DNA from: Bacteroidota bacterium
Lineage (GTDB): Bacteria > Bacteroidota > Ignavibacteria > Ignavibacteriales > Melioribacteraceae
NCBI GenBank assembly: GCA_023381535.1
Contig: JAMCSN010000104.1
Location: forward strand, 1-24,726
Reading direction: 5' to 3'
Length of the DNA stretch: 24,726 bases
Shown here: positions 1 through 6,784 of the stretch, piece after piece
Layout: each line of letters begins with the position of its first letter
Numbering within the stretch: position 1 is the first letter of the stretch
The notes under the pieces: generated by a model
Seen by the model: only the letters and a program-made list of their open reading frames with translations
The model's database searches: none
What the model was told of the DNA's origin: nothing
Translations under genes and position numbers: made by a program

Positions 1-582
1 AAAATTTTCATCGCCTACAGTAATTACTCGTTTTTCCAAATCAACATTTTTCCAACGCAGATTTATAATTTCATCTAACCTCATACCGGTATAAAAGGCA
101 AATACAACAAAATTTTTAATCTCTTCACTTTTTATCTGGCTGCTGATTGCTGAAAGCTGATCGCTGGTAATAAACATCGGATTTACCTTTTGTCTTTTCG
201 GAAGCTTCACCTTTCTGAAATAATTTTCTTTAACATATCCCCATTCTACGGCTTTATTAAACGCTGCTTTCAGTGTTCTAAAATAAACTCTATAACCGCG
301 CGTAACTTTTTGCTGAAGGTTGGAACTGAAATTTTCTATTTCTTTTAATCCAATTTCATGAATCGCTTTCTGTTTGCCGAAGAAATCTATTAGATGTTTG
401 AAAGCGCACATAACGGAGATATGGTATGCCCGCGATCTATTTTGTTTTATCAAGTTGCTGTATTCATCAACAAACACACGCAGCGTAACAACTTCTTTCG
501 GTTCATTCCCGGGAATCATCGAGAATATCATTTTTAATTTTTCCAAATCTTTTGAAGAAATATTTTTAAGCAGCTCTTCCAT
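1..582 (-). CDS. Tyrosine recombinase/integrase, C-terminus cut by window edge
   Basis: The reading frame is open from ATG at 582 to base 1, giving 194 residues, and runs off the window. An upstream GAGAGG-like ribosome site supports the start. Residues about 18-105 look like the helical SAM-like, core-binding N-domain of phage/Xer integrases (YFRTLKAAFNKAVEWGYV). Near residue 168 the catalytic domain begins with FYTGMRLDEIINLRW, which carries the first catalytic arginine. The later Lys, HxxR and Tyr nucleophile lie outside the window. It would catalyse site-specific integration or excision of the accessory region. Residues DQLSAISSQ coincide with a dispersed repeat that recurs elsewhere in the accessory half. 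The HTH gene follows upstream on the same strand, a usual int/xis pairing. Whether the active site is complete cannot be seen. Confidence 0.85.
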   Translation of the reverse strand, partial: MEELLKNISSKDLEKLKMIFSMIPGNEPKEVVTLRVFVDEYSNLIKQNRSRAYHISVMCAFKHLIDFFGKQKAIHEIGLKEIENFSSNLQQKVTRGYRVYFRTLKAAFNKAVEWGYVKENYFRKVKLPKRQKVNPMFITSDQLSAISSQIKSEEIKNFVVFAFYTGMRLDEIINLRWKNVDLEKRVITVGDENF

Positions 583-624
583 CTTTTCCTCTCTACTTTT
601 CTTCTAACAGCTAATCGTTAATAG

Positions 625-1065
625 CTATTTCTTCCTCCTGCTCTTCAACGGAAATTCGATTATAATTTCTTCCTTTACGTCATGTAGTTTTTCAAACATA
701 TCAACCTGATCCGGATCCCTTGTACCAACCAAAGCCGGGGTGTCAATTTCTTCCTCTTCCTCCCGCTCCGAATCGCGTCGAGCGAGGCGAGTTGGGAGAG
801 GACCGAGGTGAGGGCGGCTTTTGAATATCCATTCGTCTAATTCATTCTTCGAAAAGAAAATTATCTTGTCAGTAGGTTTGTAATATGGAATTATTTTTTT
901 ATAGGTTAGTTTGTAAAGATAACTTGGTGCATAACCAAGATACGTGCACGCTTCTTTGAATGTCAGCGGTTTATCATCTTTCTTCTTAAGTAAATCTTCT
1001 AGTTTAGAAAGTTTCTTGAGGATTGTTCCACTGAGCGAAGCCGAAGTGTCATTTTGCTCTTTCAT
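625..1065 (-). CDS. Excisionase-type helix-turn-helix protein with repeat-derived insertions
   Basis: 146 residues. Residues 34-80 (LTFKEACTYLGYAPSYLYKL through NELDEWI) match the HTH_17/excisionase winged-helix family, which binds DNA and directs recombination or represses transcription. It lies 42 bp upstream of the integrase on the same strand, so a recombination directionality factor or element regulator is likely. ATG at 1065 has GAGAGG just upstream. Two stretches look like in-frame repeat DNA: residues 7-13 (TSASLSG) and about residues 84-106, an Arg/Glu-rich tract encoded by GC-rich sequence unlike the AT-rich rest. The HTH core is untouched by either. The large phased operator array at 1133-1247 lies directly upstream, so autoregulation is plausible. 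The family call is good; the exact role is inferred. Confidence 0.8.
   Translation of the reverse strand: MKEQNDTSASLSGTILKKLSKLEDLLKKKDDKPLTFKEACTYLGYAPSYLYKLTYKKIIPYYKPTDKIIFFSKNELDEWIFKSRPHLGPLPTRLARRDSEREEEEEIDTPALVGTRDPDQVDMFEKLHDVKEEIIIEFPLKSRRKK
766..822. repeat. GC-rich repeat insertion inside the HTH gene
   Basis: This GC-rich stretch contains CGAGCGAGGCGAG and GGGAGAGGACCGAGGTGAGGG in an otherwise AT-rich gene. It resembles the dispersed 'CCTCACC...CTCTCCC' palindromic repeats of related genomes (recognised from memory, not searched). The core GCGAGGCGAG recurs near 10,889, at the other end of the accessory region. It is read through in frame as an Arg/Glu-rich tract of the protein. 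Confidence 0.5.
1028..1052. repeat. Dispersed 'CTGAGCGAAGCCGAAGTG' repeat at the 5' end of the HTH gene
   Basis: The sequence CTGAGCGAAGCCGAAGTG is a member of a CTGAG(N)CGAAG repeat family. Related copies are at about 6,697 (CTGAGTGCAACGAAGG), 7,251 (GATCGAAGTCGAAGCG) and 8,252 (CTGAGCTTGTCGAAGC). Here it encodes TSASLSG directly after the start codon. All copies seen lie in the accessory half. Confidence 0.6.
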
Positions 1066-1132
1066 TTCATACCTCTCGTTATTGAACGACTGTCTAACAA
1101 GAGCAAATATGAAAATGAAATTCCAAAAAAAG

Positions 1133-1247
1133 AATTTATCGCACTTTATGTGACTTTATCACAAATCGATAAAGTATGATAAAATTTTCATGTCTTATTT
1201 AAAAACTTTATGGCACTTTATCATATTATCATAAAGTATGATAAAGT
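1133..1247. promoter_or_regulatory. Two-module phased operator/iteron array (ACTTTATC / GATAAAGT)
   Basis: Eight copies of an 8-bp half-site form two modules of identical layout. Module 1 has ACTTTATG 1143, ACTTTATC 1153, GATAAAGT 1168 and GATAAAAT 1178. Module 2 has ACTTTATG 1205, ACTTTATC 1215, CATAAAGT 1230 and GATAAAGT 1240. In each, two direct half-sites at 10-bp phase face two inverted ones across a 7-bp spacer. The modules are 62 bp apart, about six helical turns. A weaker extra half-site, AATTTATC, is at 1133, again in 10-bp phase. The array lies upstream of the HTH gene and overlaps the 3' end of the next gene. It is probably the operator of an oligomeric element regulator; replication iterons are the alternative. 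Confidence 0.75.
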
Positions 1248-2108
1248 TTCTGTAACCCCATCAAATAACAAATTACTCAAAGATGGTAGCATATAAAGGA
1301 AAATAATTATTGATATGTTAATTGAATTAAGAATTTGTTCAATCAAATTTGCAGTCTGAGTGCAGATCTTCGAATAATTTTTTTTCTGTGTCAAATCCTT
1401 GAATGGTTCTCCATTCTTATTTAGGAAATGTTTTTCGAATACCTTGTATTTATTAACATCCTTAATGGCTCCTCTCTTTGCCAATTCATCGACAAAGATT
1501 GAGAAACTATTATCGCTGTCGTGCCAGTTTAATTTTTTGAAATGATTAATTCCTTTGTAGAATGGAGTTTGTTTCTCGTCGTTGAAATGTACGAGTATTT
1601 CTTCTTTAGAATACTTTGGAAGGATTTCATTCTTGTTTAGACAGCTAAATATCTCTAACAACTTTTCTTTTCCCCAAAACCAAACAATACGTTCAATTGG
1701 TCCGGATTCATTTACACAAAAATTATCTGTTTTAGAAAATCCACCCCATGTTACTCTCGTTTCAAGTTTCTGTTTATAATGTCCATGCAAAAGTTCCGCT
1801 CTTTCCAAATATTCATTATACTCTTCAAAAATTTTTTCACTGCACAAATGTATAGCGTCCAATTTTACAGCTTGCTTAAGCTCTTCATTGCAATTCACCA
1901 TTTCAATTAACGGATTTCCGGCATTTGTAGCTTTCAATGAAATTTTTATTTCGGTCGGTGCTATATTCTTCATCTCACTGCGTATATCAATTAACGCCTC
2001 TTTGCATCTTAAGATTTCATTTGAGATGAATTCTATTTTCTCAACATCTAGTTCAATTTCTTCTACCTGTTTTTTAAGTTCAGCAAAACAAAATTTTTCA
2101 ATGTGCAT
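1221..2108 (-). CDS. Unrecognised 295-residue accessory protein
   Basis: I chose ATG at 2108 (MHIEKFCFAEL) because AAGGGGG sits just upstream; an ATG at 2150 would add 14 residues without a ribosome site. The first third is acidic and helical (LKKQVEEIELDVEKIEFISNE), likely coiled coil. The centre has RIVWFWGKEKLLEIF, and later come FKKLNWHDSDNSFSIFVDEL and KHFLNKNGEPFKDL. That last part is loosely reminiscent of RteC-type proteins of Bacteroidota mobile elements, but I cannot confirm this. The C-terminal 40 residues are hydrophobic, and the final codons are encoded by the operator array, so the natural end of the protein may have been altered. It sits between the HTH regulator and the AbiE genes, on the same strand as the integrase. 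Confidence 0.6.
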   Translation of the reverse strand: MHIEKFCFAELKKQVEEIELDVEKIEFISNEILRCKEALIDIRSEMKNIAPTEIKISLKATNAGNPLIEMVNCNEELKQAVKLDAIHLCSEKIFEEYNEYLERAELLHGHYKQKLETRVTWGGFSKTDNFCVNESGPIERIVWFWGKEKLLEIFSCLNKNEILPKYSKEEILVHFNDEKQTPFYKGINHFKKLNWHDSDNSFSIFVDELAKRGAIKDVNKYKVFEKHFLNKNGEPFKDLTQKKNYSKICTQTANLIEQILNSINISIIIFLYMLPSLSNLLFDGVTETLSYFMII

Positions 2109-2506
2109 AATTCCCCCTTGCCTAAGAGGTTGATCAATAAATGAATACACACAAATTTTAAGACTACAGCGTCCTTAAGAAAGGCAGTCCAACTTACTTT
2201 GTCATGGACTTTTTAAGCAGTAAAATAATTTTCGATATGATTGATATTGTTAGTGCAATAAATTTACGATAGAACCAGTACCGTAAGAGATTTTCAAATC
2301 TCTGTATTTATATTAATAATAATTCTGAAAAGTTTCACCACAATTTTTCTAAGCAACCAAAAATAATTTATTGCCTATTCAACTATTCTTTTTTCGGACA
2401 TATTCACACCTTAATAAGAATTAATTTTATATTAAATTGCAGTAGTAGATTTTGTTACATTTTTTTGCCAAAGGCACGGATATCCGGTATTACTCTATTA
2501 TCATTA
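2109..2506. other. Divergent intergenic region
   Basis: About 400 bp of AT-rich DNA separate the minus-strand unknown gene from the plus-strand AbiE operon, so promoters for both should lie here. There is a weak inverted pair AGTCC/GGACT around 2187-2209. I saw no convincing promoter, RNA gene or long repeat. Confidence 0.4.
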
Positions 2507-3235
2507 ATGAGAGCATCTAAAACAGAAATACTGAACATCTTAAAAAATTTCTCGGATAAGCATAACTATTTTACATTGGGCCAAATTCGAAAGCATTTTG
2601 CTTCTTTGGAATTTCACTATTCTGATATTACCGTAAAAAAGTATCTTGAATTACTAAAGTCTCAAAAACTGATTTTCAGTGCCGGTCGCGGCTGCTATTC
2701 GACAATTCCCAACGAATTAATTCTCGATGACGAAGAATTATATAATCTTGGTAAAACGATCAAGGATAAATTTCCTTTTCTTGAATTTTCTCTCTGGAGT
2801 ACTAAAACAATTAGTTTTGCATTTCACCATCTTCAAAATAAGTTCTTCACTTTTATCTACTCAGATAAGGATGCGCTGATTTATTTACGGGATTTTTTTA
2901 TCGAACAAAATTATTCTGTCTATCTCAATCCTTCTAAAAGCGACTTTGACAAAAATTTAGTTCTCAAAAATGGTTCACTTATTCTTCGGAATTCAATTAC
3001 CCGCAGCAAAAATATTAACTCCATTTCTTCAATAGAAAAAATCCTTATCGATCTTTATGTTGAAAAAGATCGTCTCAATTTGATGGATGACTCTGAGTAT
3101 GGACGTATTTTTGAAAACATCATCAAAAGTTACCGCATAAACATAAGTAGTCTTCTTGACTACGCTGAAAGACGCAAAATCTTGTCAAAAACAAAGTTAT
3201 TAATAACAAAATATACTAATGCCACTTTTGACTAA
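2507..3235 (+). CDS. AbiEi-like antitoxin/transcriptional regulator
   Basis: I place the start at ATG 2507 (MRASKTEILNIL), giving 242 residues; a TTG at 2465 in the same frame would extend it, and neither has a strong ribosome site. Residues about 1-65 form a winged-helix domain (FTLGQIRKHFASLEFHYSDITVKKYLELL, then a GRGCYS wing). The C-terminal part (EKILIDLYVEKDRLNLMDDSEYGRIFENI) matches the all-helical half of AbiEi/DUF6577-type antitoxins. In type IV AbiE systems this protein represses its own operon and neutralises the AbiEii nucleotidyltransferase. The toxin-like gene follows 40 bp downstream on the same strand, which strongly supports the call. Abortive infection or element maintenance is the likely role. 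Confidence 0.75.
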   Translation: MRASKTEILNILKNFSDKHNYFTLGQIRKHFASLEFHYSDITVKKYLELLKSQKLIFSAGRGCYSTIPNELILDDEELYNLGKTIKDKFPFLEFSLWSTKTISFAFHHLQNKFFTFIYSDKDALIYLRDFFIEQNYSVYLNPSKSDFDKNLVLKNGSLILRNSITRSKNINSISSIEKILIDLYVEKDRLNLMDDSEYGRIFENIIKSYRINISSLLDYAERRKILSKTKLLITKYTNATFD

Positions 3236-3275
3236 AATGTGGCATTGATATACAATCGAGATAAAACTTAATACA

Positions 3276-4328
3276 ATGATAGCAAAACACTGTTTTACTA
3301 AAGAATGGCTCTCAAAAATTAAATTGGCTTTCCCGGCTATCGATCCTACAATTCTGGAAAAAACTATTTATGCATTTGAGCTTTTGTCTTTGCTGATTCA
3401 AGAAGAAATAGAGTTTGTATTCAAAGGAGGTACTTCGCTTCTGATTTTACTACCACAACCTAAGCGGCTTTCCATCGATGTAGATATCCTCACCGAAATT
3501 AAACCGGAAACGCTCGAGACAAAATTTAATTCGATAATTAAAAAAGAAGTTTTCTTTGAGTGGTCCGAAGATCCGCGTACTGAATCTAAAATTCCGAAAA
3601 AACATTACAAGTTCTTTTTCAACTCTGTAATCAATCCTAATATTAAATCCGGTGTATTGCTTGATATTCTTTTTCAAGAAAATCCTTATCCTAAAACAGA
3701 ATCAAAACCTTTGAAGAGTCAATTTATCGAAACGATTTCAGACGCCAATATTTTAGTCCCTACTGTTAATTCTATACTTGGTGATAAATTGACTGCATTT
3801 GCTCCTACTACTACTGGTATTCATTTCAAAATTAACAAAGAGATGCATATCAATAAACAATTATTTGATATAGGAGAACTTTTTAACCATACAGATGATA
3901 CCAAAGAAGTTGAGGATTCATTTAATCACTTTGTCGAAATTGAATCAGTTTATCGGAATGAAAAGTTTTCTACTGAAAGAGTAATTAAAGATTTATTCGA
4001 AATTTCTTTTCTCATTTCGCAGATAAAAATACGTGGCGGAAAAGAAAATGCAATCACAAATGAGTTTATTTCCGGAATGAGAGAGATTCGTTCTCATTTA
4101 ATAACCGGTACTTATAATTTGGAACAGACAAAAATAAATGCGGCAAAAACTGCTTGTGTTGTTTCCTTATTCGGAAAAGAAGTTGATTTCAAACAGATGA
4201 GAGAATATAACGCGGATAAAATAAATGACGTAAAACTTTCAAATGATCTTTCTATTCTTGAAAGATTAAAAACACTTTTACCTGAATCCTATTATTATTG
4301 GCAGTTAATCCAGAGAAATTTCATTTAG
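3276..4328 (+). CDS. AbiEii-type toxin, nucleotidyltransferase
   Basis: 350 residues with the AbiEii/DNA polymerase beta-fold nucleotidyltransferase pattern: FKGGTSLL at about 49-56, RLSIDVD at 64-70 with the paired metal-binding aspartates D68 and D70, a further acidic residue D130 in GVLLDILF, and GDKLTAFAP at 169-177 matching the conserved motif with K171. Family members transfer nucleotides to tRNA or other targets and stop growth during phage attack. The preceding gene is the matching AbiEi antitoxin, 40 bp upstream, as one operon. All key residues appear intact and the length is typical, so it should be functional. A related nucleotidyltransferase without toxic activity cannot be excluded. 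Confidence 0.85.
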   Translation: MIAKHCFTKEWLSKIKLAFPAIDPTILEKTIYAFELLSLLIQEEIEFVFKGGTSLLILLPQPKRLSIDVDILTEIKPETLETKFNSIIKKEVFFEWSEDPRTESKIPKKHYKFFFNSVINPNIKSGVLLDILFQENPYPKTESKPLKSQFIETISDANILVPTVNSILGDKLTAFAPTTTGIHFKINKEMHINKQLFDIGELFNHTDDTKEVEDSFNHFVEIESVYRNEKFSTERVIKDLFEISFLISQIKIRGGKENAITNEFISGMREIRSHLITGTYNLEQTKINAAKTACVVSLFGKEVDFKQMREYNADKINDVKLSNDLSILERLKTLLPESYYYWQLIQRNFI

Positions 4329-4430
4329 TCTAGGAACTTTGATCGCCTTTCTACTAATTTTCTACAGCTATTTCTTTAAACTAAATCGGTAATAAACTAT
4401 TTTGTATTGACAATTCCCGAAGACTAACTG

Positions 4431-5768
4431 ATGATGAAAGAGTCTGAAACAATCGAATTCAAAAAATCTGTTGCTGAACTTAACGAAGCTTTACGCTCAA
4501 TCTCTGCTATCCTCAACAAACATCAAAAAGGCGAACTCTATTTTGGAATAAAAAATGACGGCTCACCTGTTAAAAATTCAATCTCGGAAAAAACTTTGCG
4601 CGACATTTCGCAATCTATCTCGAGTAAAATTGAACCAAGAATTTATCCAACAATTAACGCAACAGATATAAATGGAATTAAAGTAGTCAAAGTGATTTTT
4701 GAAGGTCATCAAGTTCCCTACTCTGCCGAAGGCAGATATTTTATAAGAGTTGCTGACGAAGATAAACAACTCTCCGCAGCTGAATTAAAAAAGCTTTTCT
4801 TCAGCAGTACAAATTACAAGTGGGATTCAAGTGTCAATCAGACTGCTTCATTAAAAGATATCGATATCAAAAAGGTAAAAGATTTTTGCCGGAAAGCTGA
4901 CATCGCTTACACCAATCTTGAAGACATTCTTGAATCATTGAATTTGTTTTCAAATAAAAAGCTTACAAACGCAGCTGTAATTTTATTTGCAAAGAATCCT
5001 GGTAAGTTTTTCTTCAATGCTAAACTGATGTGTGCTGTATTTGCAACTAATGACACGGCAACGATTCTAGATCAAAAAGATTTCACCGGCGATCTCTTTA
5101 CACTGATCAAAGAAGCTGAACTCTACATACTGAAAAATATTCACATCGGCATGGAAGTAGAAGGACTCTATAGAAAAGATATCCCGGAAATAAATCAAGA
5201 AGCTCTTCGCGAAGCAATCATCAATGCATTCATTCACAGAGATTACCACGAGCTCGATTTTGTTTCAGTTGGCATTTTCAAAGATAGAGTTGAGATAAGA
5301 AATCCTGGCGGACTAATTGGCGGATTACAAATTAAGGATATCATCAAAAGACATATTTCAAAAAGAAGAAATGAACTTATTGCTGATCTTCTTGGACGAG
5401 CTCACTTTGTGGAACGCAAAGGAAGAGGTATTGCATTAATACTTGGCAAAGAACCCACAGCAAAATTTGAAGAGATCGCAGAGTTATTTATTACAACGTT
5501 TCAGCGCAAAGCAATTTCCATTATTCAAAAGTTGGGTGATAAGTTGGGTGGTGAGTTGGGTGATAAACTCTCTGAGATTCAAAAGAAAGTGATTCTCTTA
5601 ATAGATGAATCCCCAAGAATTTCGATTACTCAATTGCATAACAAAATTGGTATATCTACAACAGCAATCGAAAATAATTTAAGTAAACTAAAAAAAATCG
5701 GTATCCTTGAGAGGATTGGAAATTCTAAAACTGGGTATTGGAGGATTAAGAATAAGACACCAGATTAA
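4431..5768 (+). CDS. AlbA_2 (Schlafen-like) DNA-binding and RecG-like ATPase transcriptional regulator
   Basis: 445 residues in three parts. Residues 1-125 form the AlbA_2 domain (SETIEFKKS, GELYFGIKNDG, GRYFIRVADED). Residues about 230-345 carry the HATPase_c_4 signature (EALREAIINAFIHRDY, RVEIRNPGGL, ERKGRGIALIL). Residues about 381-440 form a C-terminal winged helix (ISITQLHNKIGISTTAIENN). The linker at 368-380 is a four-residue repeat, LGDK, encoded by three 12-bp tandem units. The family is often annotated 'ATP-dependent DNA helicase RecG-related' but has no helicase motor; it is common in defence islands and mobile elements. It follows the AbiE pair by about 100 bp on the same strand and may be part of the same cargo. 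A second M codon at 4434 is an equal start. Its target is unknown. Confidence 0.85.
   Translation: MMKESETIEFKKSVAELNEALRSISAILNKHQKGELYFGIKNDGSPVKNSISEKTLRDISQSISSKIEPRIYPTINATDINGIKVVKVIFEGHQVPYSAEGRYFIRVADEDKQLSAAELKKLFFSSTNYKWDSSVNQTASLKDIDIKKVKDFCRKADIAYTNLEDILESLNLFSNKKLTNAAVILFAKNPGKFFFNAKLMCAVFATNDTATILDQKDFTGDLFTLIKEAELYILKNIHIGMEVEGLYRKDIPEINQEALREAIINAFIHRDYHELDFVSVGIFKDRVEIRNPGGLIGGLQIKDIIKRHISKRRNELIADLLGRAHFVERKGRGIALILGKEPTAKFEEIAELFITTFQRKAISIIQKLGDKLGGELGDKLSEIQKKVILLIDESPRISITQLHNKIGISTTAIENNLSKLKKIGILERIGNSKTGYWRIKNKTPD
5531..5566 (+). repeat. 12-bp tandem repeat coding the LGDK linker
   Basis: Three units, GTTGGGTGATAA, GTTGGGTGGTGA and GTTGGGTGATAA, encode KLGDKLGGELGDK between the ATPase and winged-helix domains. 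The same period reappears after the stop codon at 5794-5841. Confidence 0.85.
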
Positions 5769-5793
5769 TTTTCTCCTTTGCCGTCTTTCATAA

Positions 5794-5857
5794 GTTGGGT
5801 GATAGGTTAGTACATGAGTTGGTTGAAAGGTTGGTTAATAAATTCTTCTTTAACTAA
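5794..5857 (+). pseudogene. Remnant of a second LGDK-type linker downstream of the regulator
   Basis: Four more 12-bp units start at 5794, 5806, 5818 and 5830 (GTTGGGTGATAG, GTTAGTACATGA, GTTGGTTGAAAG, GTTGGTTAATAA). In frame they read KLGDRLVHELVERLVNKFF, then stop at 5857. This is the linker style of AlbA_2 regulators, but no start codon or domain surrounds it. It looks like what is left of a duplicated or swapped 3' end. Confidence 0.5.
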
Positions 5858-5878
5858 GAAATCCACTTAGTTAAAGAA
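5846..5878. terminator. 13-bp perfect hairpin after the regulator gene
   Basis: TTCTTTAACTAAG at 5846-5858 pairs exactly with CTTAGTTAAAGAA at 5866-5878 around a 7-base loop. No long T-run follows on either strand, so termination is plausible for the convergent genes on both sides but not certain. Confidence 0.45.
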
Positions 5879-6014
5879 ATCAGTCATTCTTTTACTATTT
5901 TATCGCTACTTTAAGTCATTCACTTTCTTTGCAAAGAAAACCTTACGTATGTAAGTTTTTCCTAACATTAATTTCTATCAAAATTAGTTACATGAAATCG
6001 AGAGTATCATAAAA

Positions 6015-6404
6015 CTATTTCCTAATCTTTTCAACAATTTTCTCTCCTGTTCGGCCTACCACATAACCACCCAAACCAATCTGTAACAAAGTCCACGCTT
6101 CAGCACTCAATCTAAATGCAAGCCAACCAAAAGAATCACACACAACAAGGATAAGAAAAGTGAGCATCGTAATCGGTCTCCAATTCCTTTGTAGCCAGCT
6201 TTGACCTTTCGCTTCTGCTTCAACAATCCTTCCTTGTGAATCAAGAAGCTTCGCCTCATATTCAAGTGCCTTGCCTAAAAATTCATTCTCGATTTTCGTC
6301 AATTCATTTTTGAGTTTTCCTCTTTCCTCATCGGTTGTGGTAATATTATCAATCAGATCGGTGATTGGTTTTACAATCCCACCTAAAAAATCCAGTACTC
6401 CCAT
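6015..6404 (-). CDS. Phage-type holin, 3TM (GTA_holin_3TM) family
   Basis: 129 residues. A charged helical N-terminus (TTTDEERGKLKNELTKIENE) leads to the conserved SWLQRNWRPITMLTF at 69-83, then hydrophobic segments at about 78-97 and 103-118, ending in YVVGRTGEKIVEKI. This pattern is typical of the 'holin of 3TMs' family of prophages and gene-transfer agents. Such proteins permeabilise the inner membrane so that endolysin reaches peptidoglycan. GGAGGG lies just before ATG 6404, which is one base past the stop of the upstream small membrane gene, so the two are translationally close. With the M15 peptidase at 6785 it makes a lysis cassette read on the minus strand. No virion genes accompany it. 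Confidence 0.8.
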   Translation of the reverse strand: MGVLDFLGGIVKPITDLIDNITTTDEERGKLKNELTKIENEFLGKALEYEAKLLDSQGRIVEAEAKGQSWLQRNWRPITMLTFLILVVCDSFGWLAFRLSAEAWTLLQIGLGGYVVGRTGEKIVEKIRK

Positions 6405-6405
6405 A

Positions 6406-6666
6406 TTACCCTCCTTCTTTTTCTGAAAGCTGATGGCAAATTGCTGAAAGCTTTATTGAATAAATCTCCCGAATAATATTTTTCTCAACCTCACTCAATT
6501 TATTATGTAGATATTCAAACCTGGACAAATAATTCTTCTCTATCGAAGATGATTTCTTTTTCGTTTCATCAACATCTTTCTCAATTCTCTTTATCCTGGA
6601 CCAGAACAACATATTGACGAGACTTAACAATATTCCTATTACCCACAAATAAATACTTTCACTCAT
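6406..6666 (-). CDS. Small membrane-anchored coiled-coil protein of the lysis cassette
   Basis: I take ATG 6666 (MSESIYLWVIG, 86 residues) because GAGG lies eight bases upstream; an ATG at 6678 lacks a ribosome site. Residues 4-21 are one transmembrane helix, followed by a basic stop-transfer (SRIKRIEKDVDE) and a coiled coil to about residue 70. The size and topology, with position between endolysin and holin, recall spanin- or holin-accessory proteins, but no family is recognised. The C-terminus (IKLSAICHQLSEKEGG) comes from the dispersed 'GCTGAAAGC' repeat, so the native tail may be lost. A duplicated copy of the first 15 codons lies just upstream at 6722-6766. Confidence 0.6.
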   Translation of the reverse strand: MSESIYLWVIGILLSLVNMLFWSRIKRIEKDVDETKKKSSSIEKNYLSRFEYLHNKLSEVEKNIIREIYSIKLSAICHQLSEKEGG

Positions 6667-6766
6667 GTGAAACCTCATAAAAAAATAGTCTCGTCATCCT
6701 GAGTGCAACGAAGGATCTAAAACTCAGAAGCACTCCGATAATCCATAGATAAATATTTTCGCTCAT
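6659..6766 (-). pseudogene. Duplicated, repeat-interrupted 5' copy of the small membrane gene
   Basis: ATG at 6766, with AAGGA upstream, starts MSENIYLWIIGVLLSF, closely matching MSESIYLWVIGILLSL of the downstream gene. Similarity then ends in a dispersed repeat (ATCCTTCGTTGCACTCAGGATG) translated as RSFVALRMTR, and the frame stops at 6659 after 35 codons, overlapping the start of the intact copy. This is a tandem duplication with repeat DNA at the breakpoint. It might still act as a leader peptide. Confidence 0.65.
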
Positions 6767-6784
6767 TATTCTGTCCTTATTTTT

